The position numbers and the translations under genes were made by a program. The notes beneath the pieces are model-generated. The model was not told the origin of the DNA. It ran no database searches and saw nothing but the letters and a program-made list of their open reading frames with translations. From Pseudomonas sp. MM211 (GTDB taxonomy: Bacteria > Pseudomonadota > Gammaproteobacteria > Pseudomonadales > Pseudomonadaceae), in contig NZ_CP081942.1 of NCBI RefSeq assembly GCF_020386635.1, positions 2,046,001 to 2,110,000 of the forward strand: a DNA stretch of 64,000 nt. Reading direction: 5' to 3'. Positions 18,105 to 30,401 of this stretch are shown here, piece after piece (position 1 is the first letter of the stretch; the number at the start of each line of letters is the position of its first letter).

Positions 18105-18920
18105 ATGAGCGAGCGTCCGCAAGAGCCAAAATCGTCCAAGGACGATGAGAGCTTACTGCCCATCGACGAGCATATTGAGGAAGGACATGACGACGAGGGG
18201 CGTAAGGTTCGCCATCGCGGCATCTACCTGTTGCCCAATCTGTTCACGACCGCGAACCTGTTCGCCGGCTTCTACGCCATCATCAACGCGATGAACGGCA
18301 ATTTCTACGTAGCTGCCGCTGCGGTGTTCGTGGCCATGGTGCTGGACGGCCTCGATGGTCGCGTCGCACGTCTGACCAATACCCAGAGTGCCTTCGGCGC
18401 CGAATACGACTCGCTGTCCGACATGGTCGCCTTTGGCGTTGCACCGGCGCTGCTGGCTTTCGAGTGGGCACTCGGCAGCATGGGCAAGGTCGGCTGGATG
18501 GTCGCTTTCATCTATGTCGCCGGCGCTGCGTTGCGCCTGGCTCGCTTCAATACGCAGATTGGCAGTGTCGATAAACGCTACTTCATCGGTCTCGCCAGCC
18601 CGGCTGCAGCTGGTGTGGTAGCGGGTACCGTATGGGCGTTCAGTGATTACGGTATCCAGGGCTCGAACATGTCTTTTGTCGTGGCCATCTTGGTCGCAGC
18701 CTCGGGCATGCTGATGGTCAGCAATATCAAATACAACAGCTTCAAGAATCTCGACCTGAAGGGGCGCGTGCCCTTTGTTGCGATTCTGGCTGTCGTGCTG
18801 GTGTTCGCCGTCGTGTTCAGTGACCCGCCGCGAATTCTGCTGCTGATTTTCCTCGCTTATGCCGCTTCTGATCCAATCCAGTACTTGCTGCGTCTGCGTC
18901 GTCGTCAGACAGGCGAGTGA
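18105..18920 (+). CDS. pssA: CDP-diacylglycerol--serine O-phosphatidyltransferase
   Basis: 271 residues. Makes phosphatidylserine, the precursor of phosphatidylethanolamine, in the inner membrane. The CDP-alcohol phosphotransferase signature D-G-x2-A-R-x8-G-x3-D-x3-D is complete: DGLDGRVARLTNT then FGAEYDSLSD (about residues 83-110). Several membrane helices follow. A hydrophilic, acidic N-terminus of about 40 residues precedes the first helix. The ATG at 18105 has AAGGTG about 8 nt upstream; a GTG at 18096 would add three residues. It is the Bacillus/yeast-like membrane type, not the soluble E. coli type, as is usual in Pseudomonas. Confidence 0.93.
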   Translation: MSERPQEPKSSKDDESLLPIDEHIEEGHDDEGRKVRHRGIYLLPNLFTTANLFAGFYAIINAMNGNFYVAAAAVFVAMVLDGLDGRVARLTNTQSAFGAEYDSLSDMVAFGVAPALLAFEWALGSMGKVGWMVAFIYVAGAALRLARFNTQIGSVDKRYFIGLASPAAAGVVAGTVWAFSDYGIQGSNMSFVVAILVAASGMLMVSNIKYNSFKNLDLKGRVPFVAILAVVLVFAVVFSDPPRILLLIFLAYAASDPIQYLLRLRRRQTGE

Positions 18921-18982
18921 TGTAATTTCCTCCAGACTCCGTAGTCTATTGGGTAGGTCTGTCCCGATACTGCGGAGTCATC

Positions 18983-19996
18983 ATGCTAATCAAGCTACCC
19001 CGGGCATCTGAGTGCAACGCATCGGATGTCACCCCCGAGTCCGTTTACCTGTCTCGCCGCACCTTTATGTCAGCTACTGCCGCCGGCATGGCACTTGGTA
19101 GTGTTCCTGCGTGGGCGCAGTCAGCTACTGCTGTCCAGCGCTATGCGGATGTCGAGCCAGGGGAGGCCCCTTCCTGGTTGGCTGAGCGTATTGCCGCAAC
19201 CAAGTGGGAGGCGGTTACTGCTAAGGGGGAGGTGGTGACGCCGTTTCGTGATGCCACCCACTACAACAACTTCTATGAGTTCGGTCCGGACAAGTCGGAT
19301 CCCGCAGCAAATGCCGGTAGCCTGAAAACCGAGCCATGGTCGGTGGTAATTGATGGTGAGGTTGGCAAACCAGGGCGTTACGCGCTGGAAGACTTCATCA
19401 AGCCCTATCAGTTAGAGGAGCGCATCTACCGCCTGCGCTGTGTCGAGGCCTGGTCGATGGTGATTCCCTGGATCGGTTTTCCTATCTCTGCGTTGCTCAA
19501 TAAAGTCGAGCCAACCTCTGCGGCTAAATTCATTCGTTTCGAAACCCTCAATGATCCAGACAGCATGCCGGGGCAGCGCTCGCGTTTCGGCTTGATCGAT
19601 TGGCCCTATGTGGAAGGGCTGCGTCTGGATGAGGCGATGCATCCGCTGGCCATCCTTGCCGTGGGCATGTACGGCCGTGAACTGCCTAACCAGAACGGCG
19701 CGCCGTTGCGGTTGGTGGTGCCATGGAAGTATGGCTTCAAGAGCATCAAGTCCATCGTGCGCATCAGTTTGGTCAGCGAACAGCCGCAGACCACCTGGCA
19801 AAGCATCGCCGCGCAGGAGTATGGCTTCTACGCCAACGTCAATCCGACCGTCGACCATCCTCGCTGGACCCAGGCCCGTGAGCGGCGGCTGCCCAGTGGG
19901 CTGTTCAGCCCTAATGTTCGCGAGACTCAGATGTTCAATGGTTATCAGGAAGTCGCCAGCCTTTATAGCAACCTCGATCTGCGGAAGAATTATTGA
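18983..19996 (+). CDS. msrP: Methionine sulfoxide reductase catalytic subunit MsrP
   Basis: 337 residues. A Tat signal ([23 protein letters not shown], about 24-46) sends the folded molybdoenzyme to the periplasm. The molybdenum-ligand cysteine is in [15 protein letters not shown] (Cys about 153), and [15 protein letters not shown] and [14 protein letters not shown] are family segments. It repairs oxidised methionines in envelope proteins, receiving electrons from the membrane haem protein MsrQ. GGAG lies 6 nt before the ATG. The downstream msrQ overlaps the stop codon (TGATG) but is frameshifted in this sequence, so electron supply to MsrP may be impaired. Confidence 0.95.
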   Translation: MLIKLPRASECNASDVTPESVYLSRRTFMSATAAGMALGSVPAWAQSATAVQRYADVEPGEAPSWLAERIAATKWEAVTAKGEVVTPFRDATHYNNFYEFGPDKSDPAANAGSLKTEPWSVVIDGEVGKPGRYALEDFIKPYQLEERIYRLRCVEAWSMVIPWIGFPISALLNKVEPTSAAKFIRFETLNDPDSMPGQRSRFGLIDWPYVEGLRLDEAMHPLAILAVGMYGRELPNQNGAPLRLVVPWKYGFKSIKSIVRISLVSEQPQTTWQSIAAQEYGFYANVNPTVDHPRWTQARERRLPSGLFSPNVRETQMFNGYQEVASLYSNLDLRKNY

Positions 19997-20615
19997 TGCG
20001 TTACCCGTTATGGCGGCTTTGCGTTTTCCTGTTGGTTGCGGTCTGGCCGCTCTATTGGTTGTACCAGGCCTGGCTCTTCGCCCTGGGGCCTGATCCGGGC
20101 AAGGTTTTAGTCGAGCGGTTAGGGCTGGGTACGCTGATTCTGTTGCTCATTACATTGAGCATGACGCCCCTGCAGAAGCTCAGTGGGTGGGTGGGTGGGT
20201 GGCCGTGCGTCGTCAACTCGGTCTCTGGTGCTTCGCCTATGGCGTGCTTCACCTGATCGCCTATGCGGTCTTCATCCTTGGTCTGGATTGGTCGCAACTG
20301 GCAGTCGAGCTGCGCAAGCGGCCGTACATCATTGTCGGCGCCATCGCCCTGTTTGGCTTGCTGCTATTGGCGGTCACCTCCAATCGCTATAGCCAGCGAC
20401 GTCTTGGCAAGTCCTGGAAGAAGCTGCATCGCCTTATCTACCTGATCCTGCCGCTCGGCTTGCTACATATGTTGTGGATCGTGCGGGCCGATCTGGAGGA
20501 GTGGGCGGTGTACGCCATGATCGGTGGGCTGCTGCTTATGCTGCGTATCCCGCCGGTAATGCGCCGAATCCCACGCATCCTGGGGAAGAGAGTAGAAACT
20601 TCTACAAAAGCGTAA
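19996..20615 (+). pseudogene. msrQ: msrQ, haem-binding membrane subunit, interrupted by a frameshift in a TGGG tract
   Basis: MsrQ carries electrons from the respiratory chain to MsrP. The first 65 or so residues ([20 protein letters not shown], then [20 protein letters not shown]) are in one frame and the rest ([20 protein letters not shown] ... [20 protein letters not shown]) in another. The break falls in GTGGGTGGGTGGGTGGGTGG at about 20188-20209. The length from ATG to stop is 620 nt, so one extra base (or one extra TGGG unit) would restore a protein of about 206-207 residues, the normal size. All other features are intact, including the His residues of the ferric-reductase-like core. It could be a real null allele, a phase-variable off state, or a sequencing error. 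Confidence 0.85.
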
Positions 20616-20623
20616 ATAAACGG

Positions 20624-20651
20624 TTGACCTGAGATTCTGGCTGCCTATAAT
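20624..20651 (+). promoter_or_regulatory. rRNA operon promoter P1 (distal)
   Basis: -35 TTGACC (20624-20629), 16-bp spacer, -10 TATAAT (20646-20651), followed by a GCGC discriminator. It begins 9 bp after the msrQ stop codon. Confidence 0.85.
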
Positions 20652-20720
20652 GCGCACCACTTCCGGCGCAGCCTGATCTGAAAACTCCTTGTTAATCAGG
20701 AAGTTAGAAGAAAATAAGGG

Positions 20721-20748
20721 TTGCACGGACGGCGAATTCGAGTAGAAT
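20721..20748 (+). promoter_or_regulatory. rRNA operon promoter P2
   Basis: -35 TTGCAC (20721-20726), 16-bp spacer, -10 TAGAAT (20743-20748), followed by GCGCC. It has the weakest -35 of the four. Confidence 0.7.
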
Positions 20749-20826
20749 GCGCCGGCATCGACAGGGTGGTTTGAGTGGCTCTGTTGGTGGTTCGATCAGG
20801 TTTGATCGAAGGCGGTAAAGAGGGTG

Positions 20827-20854
20827 TTGACAGCAGGTTGTAACGCTGTAGAAT
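20827..20854 (+). promoter_or_regulatory. rRNA operon promoter P3
   Basis: -35 TTGACA (20827-20832), 16-bp spacer, -10 TAGAAT (20849-20854), followed by GCGCC. Confidence 0.85.
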
Positions 20855-20934
20855 GCGCCTCCCGCTGGAGAGAAGATGATCTGGTTGGGTGCTGCAAGGT
20901 GTTGAGAAGAAAGAAAAAATTCTTCAAAAACAAC

Positions 20935-20962
20935 TTGACAGGAAATGAGGCTGCTGTAAGAT
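20935..20962 (+). promoter_or_regulatory. rRNA operon promoter P4 (proximal)
   Basis: -35 TTGACA (20935-20940) preceded by an A/T-rich stretch that could serve as an UP element, 16-bp spacer, -10 TAAGAT (20957-20962), followed by GCGCGCC. The G/C discriminator right after the -10 fits stringent control. Confidence 0.85.
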
Positions 20963-20996
20963 GCGCGCCTCGGTTGAGACGAAAGACTTAACCAAA

Positions 20997-21008
20997 CGTT
21001 CTTTAACA
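20997..21008 (+). promoter_or_regulatory. boxA antitermination site in the rRNA leader
   Basis: CGTTCTTTAACA matches the boxA consensus (TGCTCTTTAACA), where Nus factors load to prevent Rho termination. A second copy, CGTTCTTTAAAA, lies at 23059-23070 ahead of the 23S gene. Confidence 0.75.
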
Positions 21009-21010
21009 AT

Positions 21011-22760
<1,750 letters not shown>

Positions 22761-22775
22761 TTGCGAAAGACGATT

Positions 22776-22852
<77 letters not shown>

Positions 22853-22883
22853 ATTGTTGAGGGTGCAGGCCTTGGAAGTATTT

Positions 22884-22959
22884 GGGGCCATAGCTCAGCT
22901 GGGAGAGCGCCTGCCTTGCACGCAGGAGGTCAGCGGTTCGATCCCGCTTGGCTCCACCA
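22884..22959 (+). tRNA. alaT: tRNA-Ala (TGC)
   Basis: 76 nt including the encoded CCA. Acceptor GGGGCCA pairs with TGGCTCC (one G-U), anticodon loop CTTGCAC with TGC, T loop TTCGATC. Second tRNA of the ribosomal spacer, 31 nt after tRNA-Ile. Confidence 0.98.
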
Positions 22960-23218
22960 CTTACAGCCTCGAGATTGTTGAGAATTAGAGTTCAGAAATG
23001 AGCATTCCTGTTTAGGCAGATGAGTGTTGATTTCTGGTCTTTGACCAGTCAGAAAAATCGTTCTTTAAAAATTTGGGTATGTGATAGAAGTGACTGATTA
23101 ATTACTTTCACTGGTAATTAATTTGGTCAAGGTAAAATTTGCGTTGTTCTCAAGTGCAAATTTTCGGCGAATGTCGTCTTCACGTTATAGACAGTAACCA
23201 GATTGCTTGGGGTTATAT

Positions 23219-26109
<2,891 letters not shown>

Positions 26110-26249
26110 ATATAACACCCAAACAATTTGGCTGTTAGACGGTAGAAGTCGACAGTAATGCCGAAAATTTGTAAAAGAACACGCAATACCAACTGATATC
26201 ACATACCCAATTCGGGGAAGCGACTTAAACATCGACTCCCCAACCAGAT

Positions 26250-26368
26250 TGCTTGACGACCATAGAGCGTTGGAACCACCTGATCCCATCCCGAACTCAG
26301 TAGTGAAACGATGCATCGCCGATGGTAGTGTGGAGTTTCTCCATGTGAGAGTAGGTCATCGTCAAGCT
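26250..26368 (+). rRNA. rrf: 5S ribosomal RNA
   Basis: About 119 nt. Begins TGCTTGACGACCATAGAGCG and ends GTAGGTCATCGTCAAGC; these ends are complementary. The internal GGAACCACCTGATCCCATCC segment and loop CCGAACTCAG are standard. It is the last gene of the ribosomal operon. Confidence 0.97.
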
Positions 26369-26376
26369 TCTACTAG

Positions 26377-26416
26377 AAACCCCAGATCTCGACAGAGGTC
26401 TGGGGTTTCGCCTTTT
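26377..26416 (+). terminator. Intrinsic terminator of the rRNA operon
   Basis: Stem AAACCCCAGA/TCTGGGGTTT around a TCTCGACAGAGG loop that can extend the stem, followed by CGCCTTTT. It lies 9 bp after 5S rRNA. Confidence 0.85.
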
Positions 26417-26781
26417 CGGCGCAAAAAAGACGGCTCCTACAAAGGGCGTGCTGCGCGTGAAGGGGGATTTGGGTTTGAAGGCCTTCCCGGGTGTCGCTTC
26501 GCTCTGCCCAGGCTACGGGGCGGAGCGGGCGAGAGCTGTGGTGGAAGGATGAGGCGTCTTCCACCCTACGATACCTGAGATGGCTTCTGTAGCCTGGGTT
26601 AGCCGAAGGCGTAACCAGGGGCGGCAGGCCGGTGGCTCGCAGGGCCGTTCAACTTTCTGCTCTGTCCCATGCGCAGCAGACGCTGCCAGGTGAATGCTCG
26701 CTAGCGGAAATAATCGGCACAACTGTGCGCGGCTATCGGGGTCTCGTTTAGAATGGTTCGATCCCTTCGAGAATTCCATCC
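26417..26781. repeat. Intergenic stretch with Pseudomonas repeat fragments
   Basis: 365 bp with no credible gene. It contains CTTCGCTCTGCCCAGGCTACGG (near 26500-26520) and GTGGAAGGATGAGGCGTCTTCCACCC (hairpin near 26540-26565). CTGTAGCCTGGGTTAGCCGAAGGC lies near 26588. These resemble the fragments at 36631-36721 and 48919-49132. The promoter of the downstream letA-like operon should lie in the last 100 bp; I do not see a clear one. Confidence 0.5.
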
Positions 26782-27441
26782 ATGCCCCAGTCGGCCGAGC
26801 AGCAGTCGTTAGCTGAAGTACCTCTGACGGAGTTGGTCGCATGTCATGAATGCGATCTGCTCATGCGCAAGCCGCACATCGGGGATGGTGAGAGCGTCGA
26901 ATGCCCGCGTTGTGGCTATGAGCTCTACAACCACCGGCATCAGGTGGTGCGCCGCAGCATGGCTCTGGTTCTGGCCGCGCTTCTGCTGTACGTCCCTGCG
27001 AATTTTCTGCCGATCATGCATCTGACCCTGCTGGGGCAAACCGCCAATGACACGGTGTGGAGCGGAGTGCTCGGTCTGTACAACAGTGGCATGCAAAGCA
27101 TCGCCGTGGTGGTGTTCCTGTGCAGCATGGCGGTGCCGCTGCTCAAGCTGCTCTGTCAGCTGTTGGTACTCCTGAGCATCAGCCTGAAAGTTGGCCGTGG
27201 CTACGGGTTGCTGCTGTACCGTATTTATCACCATATGCGCGAGTGGGGCATGCTCGAGGTTTACCTGATGGGCATTCTGGTTTCCATCGTCAAACTGGCC
27301 GATATCGCAGCCTTGTCGCTGGGCTTTGGCCTGGTCTGTTTCATTGCACTGCTGTTGGTGCAGGTCTGGTTGGAGGTGACGATGTCGCCTCACCAGATCT
27401 GGGAAGCCCTGGCGGGGGAGGATATCAGTGCGCGCCATTGA
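26782..27441 (+). CDS. PqiA/LetA-like membrane protein, first half
   Basis: 219 residues. An N-terminal zinc-ribbon (CHECDLLMRKPHIGDGESVE then CPRCG; Cys pairs about 23-26 and 43-46) precedes a PqiA domain with four predicted membrane helices (ALVLAALLLYVPANFLPIM ... ALLLVQVWLEVTMSP). In E. coli LetA and PqiA two such domains are fused in one chain of about 420 residues. Here the two halves are separate overlapping genes. It probably forms, with the next gene, the inner-membrane partner that feeds lipid into the MCE tunnel protein. The role in lipid transport is known for the family, not shown here. Confidence 0.88.
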   Translation: MPQSAEQQSLAEVPLTELVACHECDLLMRKPHIGDGESVECPRCGYELYNHRHQVVRRSMALVLAALLLYVPANFLPIMHLTLLGQTANDTVWSGVLGLYNSGMQSIAVVVFLCSMAVPLLKLLCQLLVLLSISLKVGRGYGLLLYRIYHHMREWGMLEVYLMGILVSIVKLADIAALSLGFGLVCFIALLLVQVWLEVTMSPHQIWEALAGEDISARH

Positions 27442-28051
27442 TGCCGGGCTGCTGATCTGCCACGAATGCCACCAGCTCAATCGCCACGAGCCCGAAGTGA
27501 AGCGGCAGTTCTGTTCGCGCTGTGGCGGACGGGTACATCCACGCCAGCCCAATAGCCTGGCACGTACCTGGGCGTTGCTGATCACCGCCGCCATTCTCTA
27601 CATTCCCGCGAACATACTACCGATCATGACGATCAACTCCCTTGGCAAGGGCCAGCCAGACACCATCATGTCCGGTGTCATTACCCTTGTCGGTCATGGC
27701 ATGTTGCCGATTGCGGCGGTAGTGTTCATCGCCAGTATCGTGGTGCCGACCTTCAAGTTGGTCGGGATCGGCCTGCTGCTCTATTCGGTGCAGCGCCATC
27801 AGCCGATGTCGGCTCGCCAACGAATTTTGATGTACCGCTTCATCGAATGGATCGGGCGCTGGTCGATGCTGGATATCTTTGTCATCGCCATTCTGGTGGC
27901 GGTGGTCAGATTCGGCAGTCTGGCGAGCGTCGAGCCTGGGATGGGAGCGGTGGCTTTCGCCAGTGTGGTGATTCTGACCATGCTGGCAGCACTGACCTTC
28001 GACCCTCGATTGATTTGGGATAACACGGAATCGGATGACGACCATGAATGA
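27428..28051 (+). CDS. PqiA/LetA-like membrane protein, second half
   Basis: 207 residues from a GTG that lies 14 nt inside the preceding gene. Like its neighbour it starts with a zinc-ribbon (CHECHQLNRHEPEVKRQFCS then CG) and continues with a PqiA domain of about four membrane helices ([20 protein letters not shown] ... GRWSMLDIFVIAILVAVVRF). The two proteins correspond to the N- and C-terminal halves of E. coli LetA/PqiA. The overlap on both sides (14 bp upstream, 17 bp downstream) indicates tight translational coupling and probably fixed stoichiometry with the MCE protein. Confidence 0.88.
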   Translation: MRAIDAGLLICHECHQLNRHEPEVKRQFCSRCGGRVHPRQPNSLARTWALLITAAILYIPANILPIMTINSLGKGQPDTIMSGVITLVGHGMLPIAAVVFIASIVVPTFKLVGIGLLLYSVQRHQPMSARQRILMYRFIEWIGRWSMLDIFVIAILVAVVRFGSLASVEPGMGAVAFASVVILTMLAALTFDPRLIWDNTESDDDHE

Positions 28052-30341
28052 TCTGCCCACGGCCAGGACGCGTCCGGCTTCCAACTGGTCTGCGATATGG
28101 GTGCTGCCGCTGATTGCTTTACTGATCGGTGGCTGGCTGGGCTGGCGTGCCTACAGTGAGGCGGGCATCGAGATTCAGGTGGTATTCGCCAGCGGTGAAG
28201 GCATCGAGGCCGGCAAGACCGAGGTGGTCTACAAAGGCATGTCGATCGGCAAGGTATCGAGCCTGACCCTGGATCAGAGTGAGAAGCAGCGCGGAGTGAT
28301 CGCCACGCTGGAGATGAGCAAAGACGTCGAGTACCAGTTGCGTTCTGGTACGCGCTTCTGGCTGGTCAAACCGAGCGTTAGCCTCGCGGGTATCACTGGG
28401 CTGGAGACGCTGGTTTCCGGGAACTACATCTCCGTTAGTCCAGGAACCGGTGAGCCGACCTATGATTTTCAGGCGCTGCCTCAGGCACCTCCTCTATCGG
28501 ATGAGCAGCCCGGCCTGCACCTGATCCTCAAGGCCGAGCGACTTGGCTCGCTGAACCGTGACAGTCCTGTGTTCTACAAGCAGATCCAGGTCGGTCGAGT
28601 AAAAAGCTATGAGCTCGCCAATGACCAGACTTCGGTCGATGTGAAGGTATTCATCGAGCCGGCCTATGCCGACCTCGTGCGCAAACATACGCGTTTCTGG
28701 AACGCCAGCGGCATCAGCATCGATGCCAATTTCTCGGGAGTGAAGGTTCGTAGCGAGTCCCTGGCCAGCATCGTGGCGGGCGGCATCGCCTTTGCGACGC
28801 CGGAGCACCGCAAGGACAGCCCGCCCACCGATCCGAGCAAACCCTTCCGGCTTTATGAGGACTTCGATGCCGCGCAGGCGGGCATCAAGGCCGTGGTCAA
28901 ATTGACCGATTTCGAGGGCCTGCAGGCCGGGCGTACACCTGTGATGTACAAAGGCATTCAGGCCGGTACGTTGAAGAACCTGAAAGTCGATCCAGATTTG
29001 AAGAGTGCCACGGCGGAATTGGCCATGGATCCCCTGGCTGAGGATTACCTGGTTGAAGGCAGCCAGTTCTGGGTGGTCAAACCGTCGATCTCGCTGGCAG
29101 GCATTACCGGTATCGAGGCGCTGGTCAAAGGTAACTACATCGCCATTCGCCCCGGTGAGCTGGGCGGTGCGCCACGTCGCGAGTTCGTTGCACGGGCCAA
29201 GGCGCCGCCGCTGGATCTAGGTTCCGAAGGACTGCACCTGGTGCTGTTCAGCGATACGCTCGGCTCAGTGGACGTGGGCAGCCCGATTCTCTACCGACAG
29301 ATGAAAGTGGGGACGGTGCAGAGCTTCCAGTTGTCGCGGGACAACAAGCAGGTCGTGCTCGGCGTGCATATCGAGCCCGAATACGCCGGGCTGGTGAATC
29401 GAACCACGCGCTTCTGGAATGTCAGCGGCATCACCTTGAAGGGTGGTTTGTCCGGCATCGAGGTCAAGAGCGAATCGCTGCAGACCCTCATGTCGGGAGG
29501 CATTGCCTTCGAGACCGATGACCTGAAGGCTCCGGCTGAGCAAAAGCGCGTGCAGCGCTTCAACCTGTTTGCCGACCAGGAAGCGGCCAGGCAGGAAGGC
29601 GATGTAATCAGCATTCGCGTGGAGCGTGGCGACGGCATGTCGCCGGGTACCGCCATCCGCTTCAAGGGGCTGGATATCGGCAAGATCGAGCGGGTCGAGC
29701 TGACCGACGACCTGCAAGCGGTCACTCTGCATGGGCGCATAACCACTGCGACTCGGCAGGTGCTGCGCCCTGGGTCGCGTTTCTGGGTGGTCAAGCCGGA
29801 AGTCAGTTTGAGCGGCGCGCAGAATCTCGACACGCTGATCGGCGGCCAATACATCGAGGTGCTGCCATCGGAGCAGAAAGATGGCCGGCAGAACCAGTTC
29901 GTTGCGCTCAAGAGCGCTCCCGAGCAGGTGATCGACGAGCCGGGGCTGCGCCTGGTGTTGAGCGCCGCGAGGCGTGGCTCTCTGAAGGCCGGTGCGCCGG
30001 TCACCTACCGCGAGATTCAGGTTGGCAAAGTGACTAGCTACGAGCTGGGAGCCACTGCAGATCGAGTGCTGATCCAGATTCTTATCGAGCCGCGTTATGC
30101 CGGATTGGTGAAGACCGGTAGCCGCTTCTGGAACAGCTCGGGGTTCGGTGTCGATATCGGCTTGTTCAAAGGCATGACGGTGCGCACCGAGTCGCTGGAA
30201 ACCTTGGTCGCAGGTGGCGTCGCCTTCGCAACGCCAGATACCGAGAGCAATACCGCCAGGCCTGGACAGACCTTTGCGTTGTTCGACGAGTATCAGCCGG
30301 AGTGGCTGGAGTGGGCGCCGAAAATAGCCCTGCCCAGATAA
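28035..30341 (+). CDS. MCE-domain lipid transport protein, LetB/PqiB-like, six MCE domains
   Basis: 768 residues. One N-terminal membrane helix (WSAIWVLPLIALLIGGWLGW) anchors a periplasmic chain of MCE domains. Six can be counted by their recurring pattern (long beta segment, then Y/F-K/R-x-I/M-x-x-G-x-V). They begin near EIQVVFASGEGIEAGKTEVV, GLHLILKAERLGSLNRDSPV, IKAVVKLTDFEGLQAGRTPV, GLHLVLFSDTLGSVDVGSPI, VISIRVERGDGMSPGTAIRF and GLRLVLSAARRGSLKAGAPV. E. coli PqiB has three and LetB seven; six domains and no long C-terminal helix make this closer to LetB. Stacked MCE rings would form a hydrophobic tunnel across the periplasm. Confidence 0.9.
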   Translation: MTTMNDLPTARTRPASNWSAIWVLPLIALLIGGWLGWRAYSEAGIEIQVVFASGEGIEAGKTEVVYKGMSIGKVSSLTLDQSEKQRGVIATLEMSKDVEYQLRSGTRFWLVKPSVSLAGITGLETLVSGNYISVSPGTGEPTYDFQALPQAPPLSDEQPGLHLILKAERLGSLNRDSPVFYKQIQVGRVKSYELANDQTSVDVKVFIEPAYADLVRKHTRFWNASGISIDANFSGVKVRSESLASIVAGGIAFATPEHRKDSPPTDPSKPFRLYEDFDAAQAGIKAVVKLTDFEGLQAGRTPVMYKGIQAGTLKNLKVDPDLKSATAELAMDPLAEDYLVEGSQFWVVKPSISLAGITGIEALVKGNYIAIRPGELGGAPRREFVARAKAPPLDLGSEGLHLVLFSDTLGSVDVGSPILYRQMKVGTVQSFQLSRDNKQVVLGVHIEPEYAGLVNRTTRFWNVSGITLKGGLSGIEVKSESLQTLMSGGIAFETDDLKAPAEQKRVQRFNLFADQEAARQEGDVISIRVERGDGMSPGTAIRFKGLDIGKIERVELTDDLQAVTLHGRITTATRQVLRPGSRFWVVKPEVSLSGAQNLDTLIGGQYIEVLPSEQKDGRQNQFVALKSAPEQVIDEPGLRLVLSAARRGSLKAGAPVTYREIQVGKVTSYELGATADRVLIQILIEPRYAGLVKTGSRFWNSSGFGVDIGLFKGMTVRTESLETLVAGGVAFATPDTESNTARPGQTFALFDEYQPEWLEWAPKIALPR

Positions 30342-30355
30342 GCGTCACTGAATGC

Positions 30356-30390
30356 AAAAGGCCCGCGTAAAAACGCGGGCCTTTTGTTTT
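30356..30390. terminator. Bidirectional terminator between the MCE operon and mksB
   Basis: AAAAGGCCCGCGT-AAAA-ACGCGGGCCTTTTGTTTT: a 12-bp stem with A-run on one side and T-run on the other. It lies between two convergent operons and can serve both. Confidence 0.9.
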
Positions 30391-30401
30391 GTGCAGCGCT
30401 A

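Noticed and set aside
26249..26578. 109-codon open frame across 5S rRNA
   Set aside because: It reads through the 5S gene and the terminator; no ribosome-binding site and no family resemblance.
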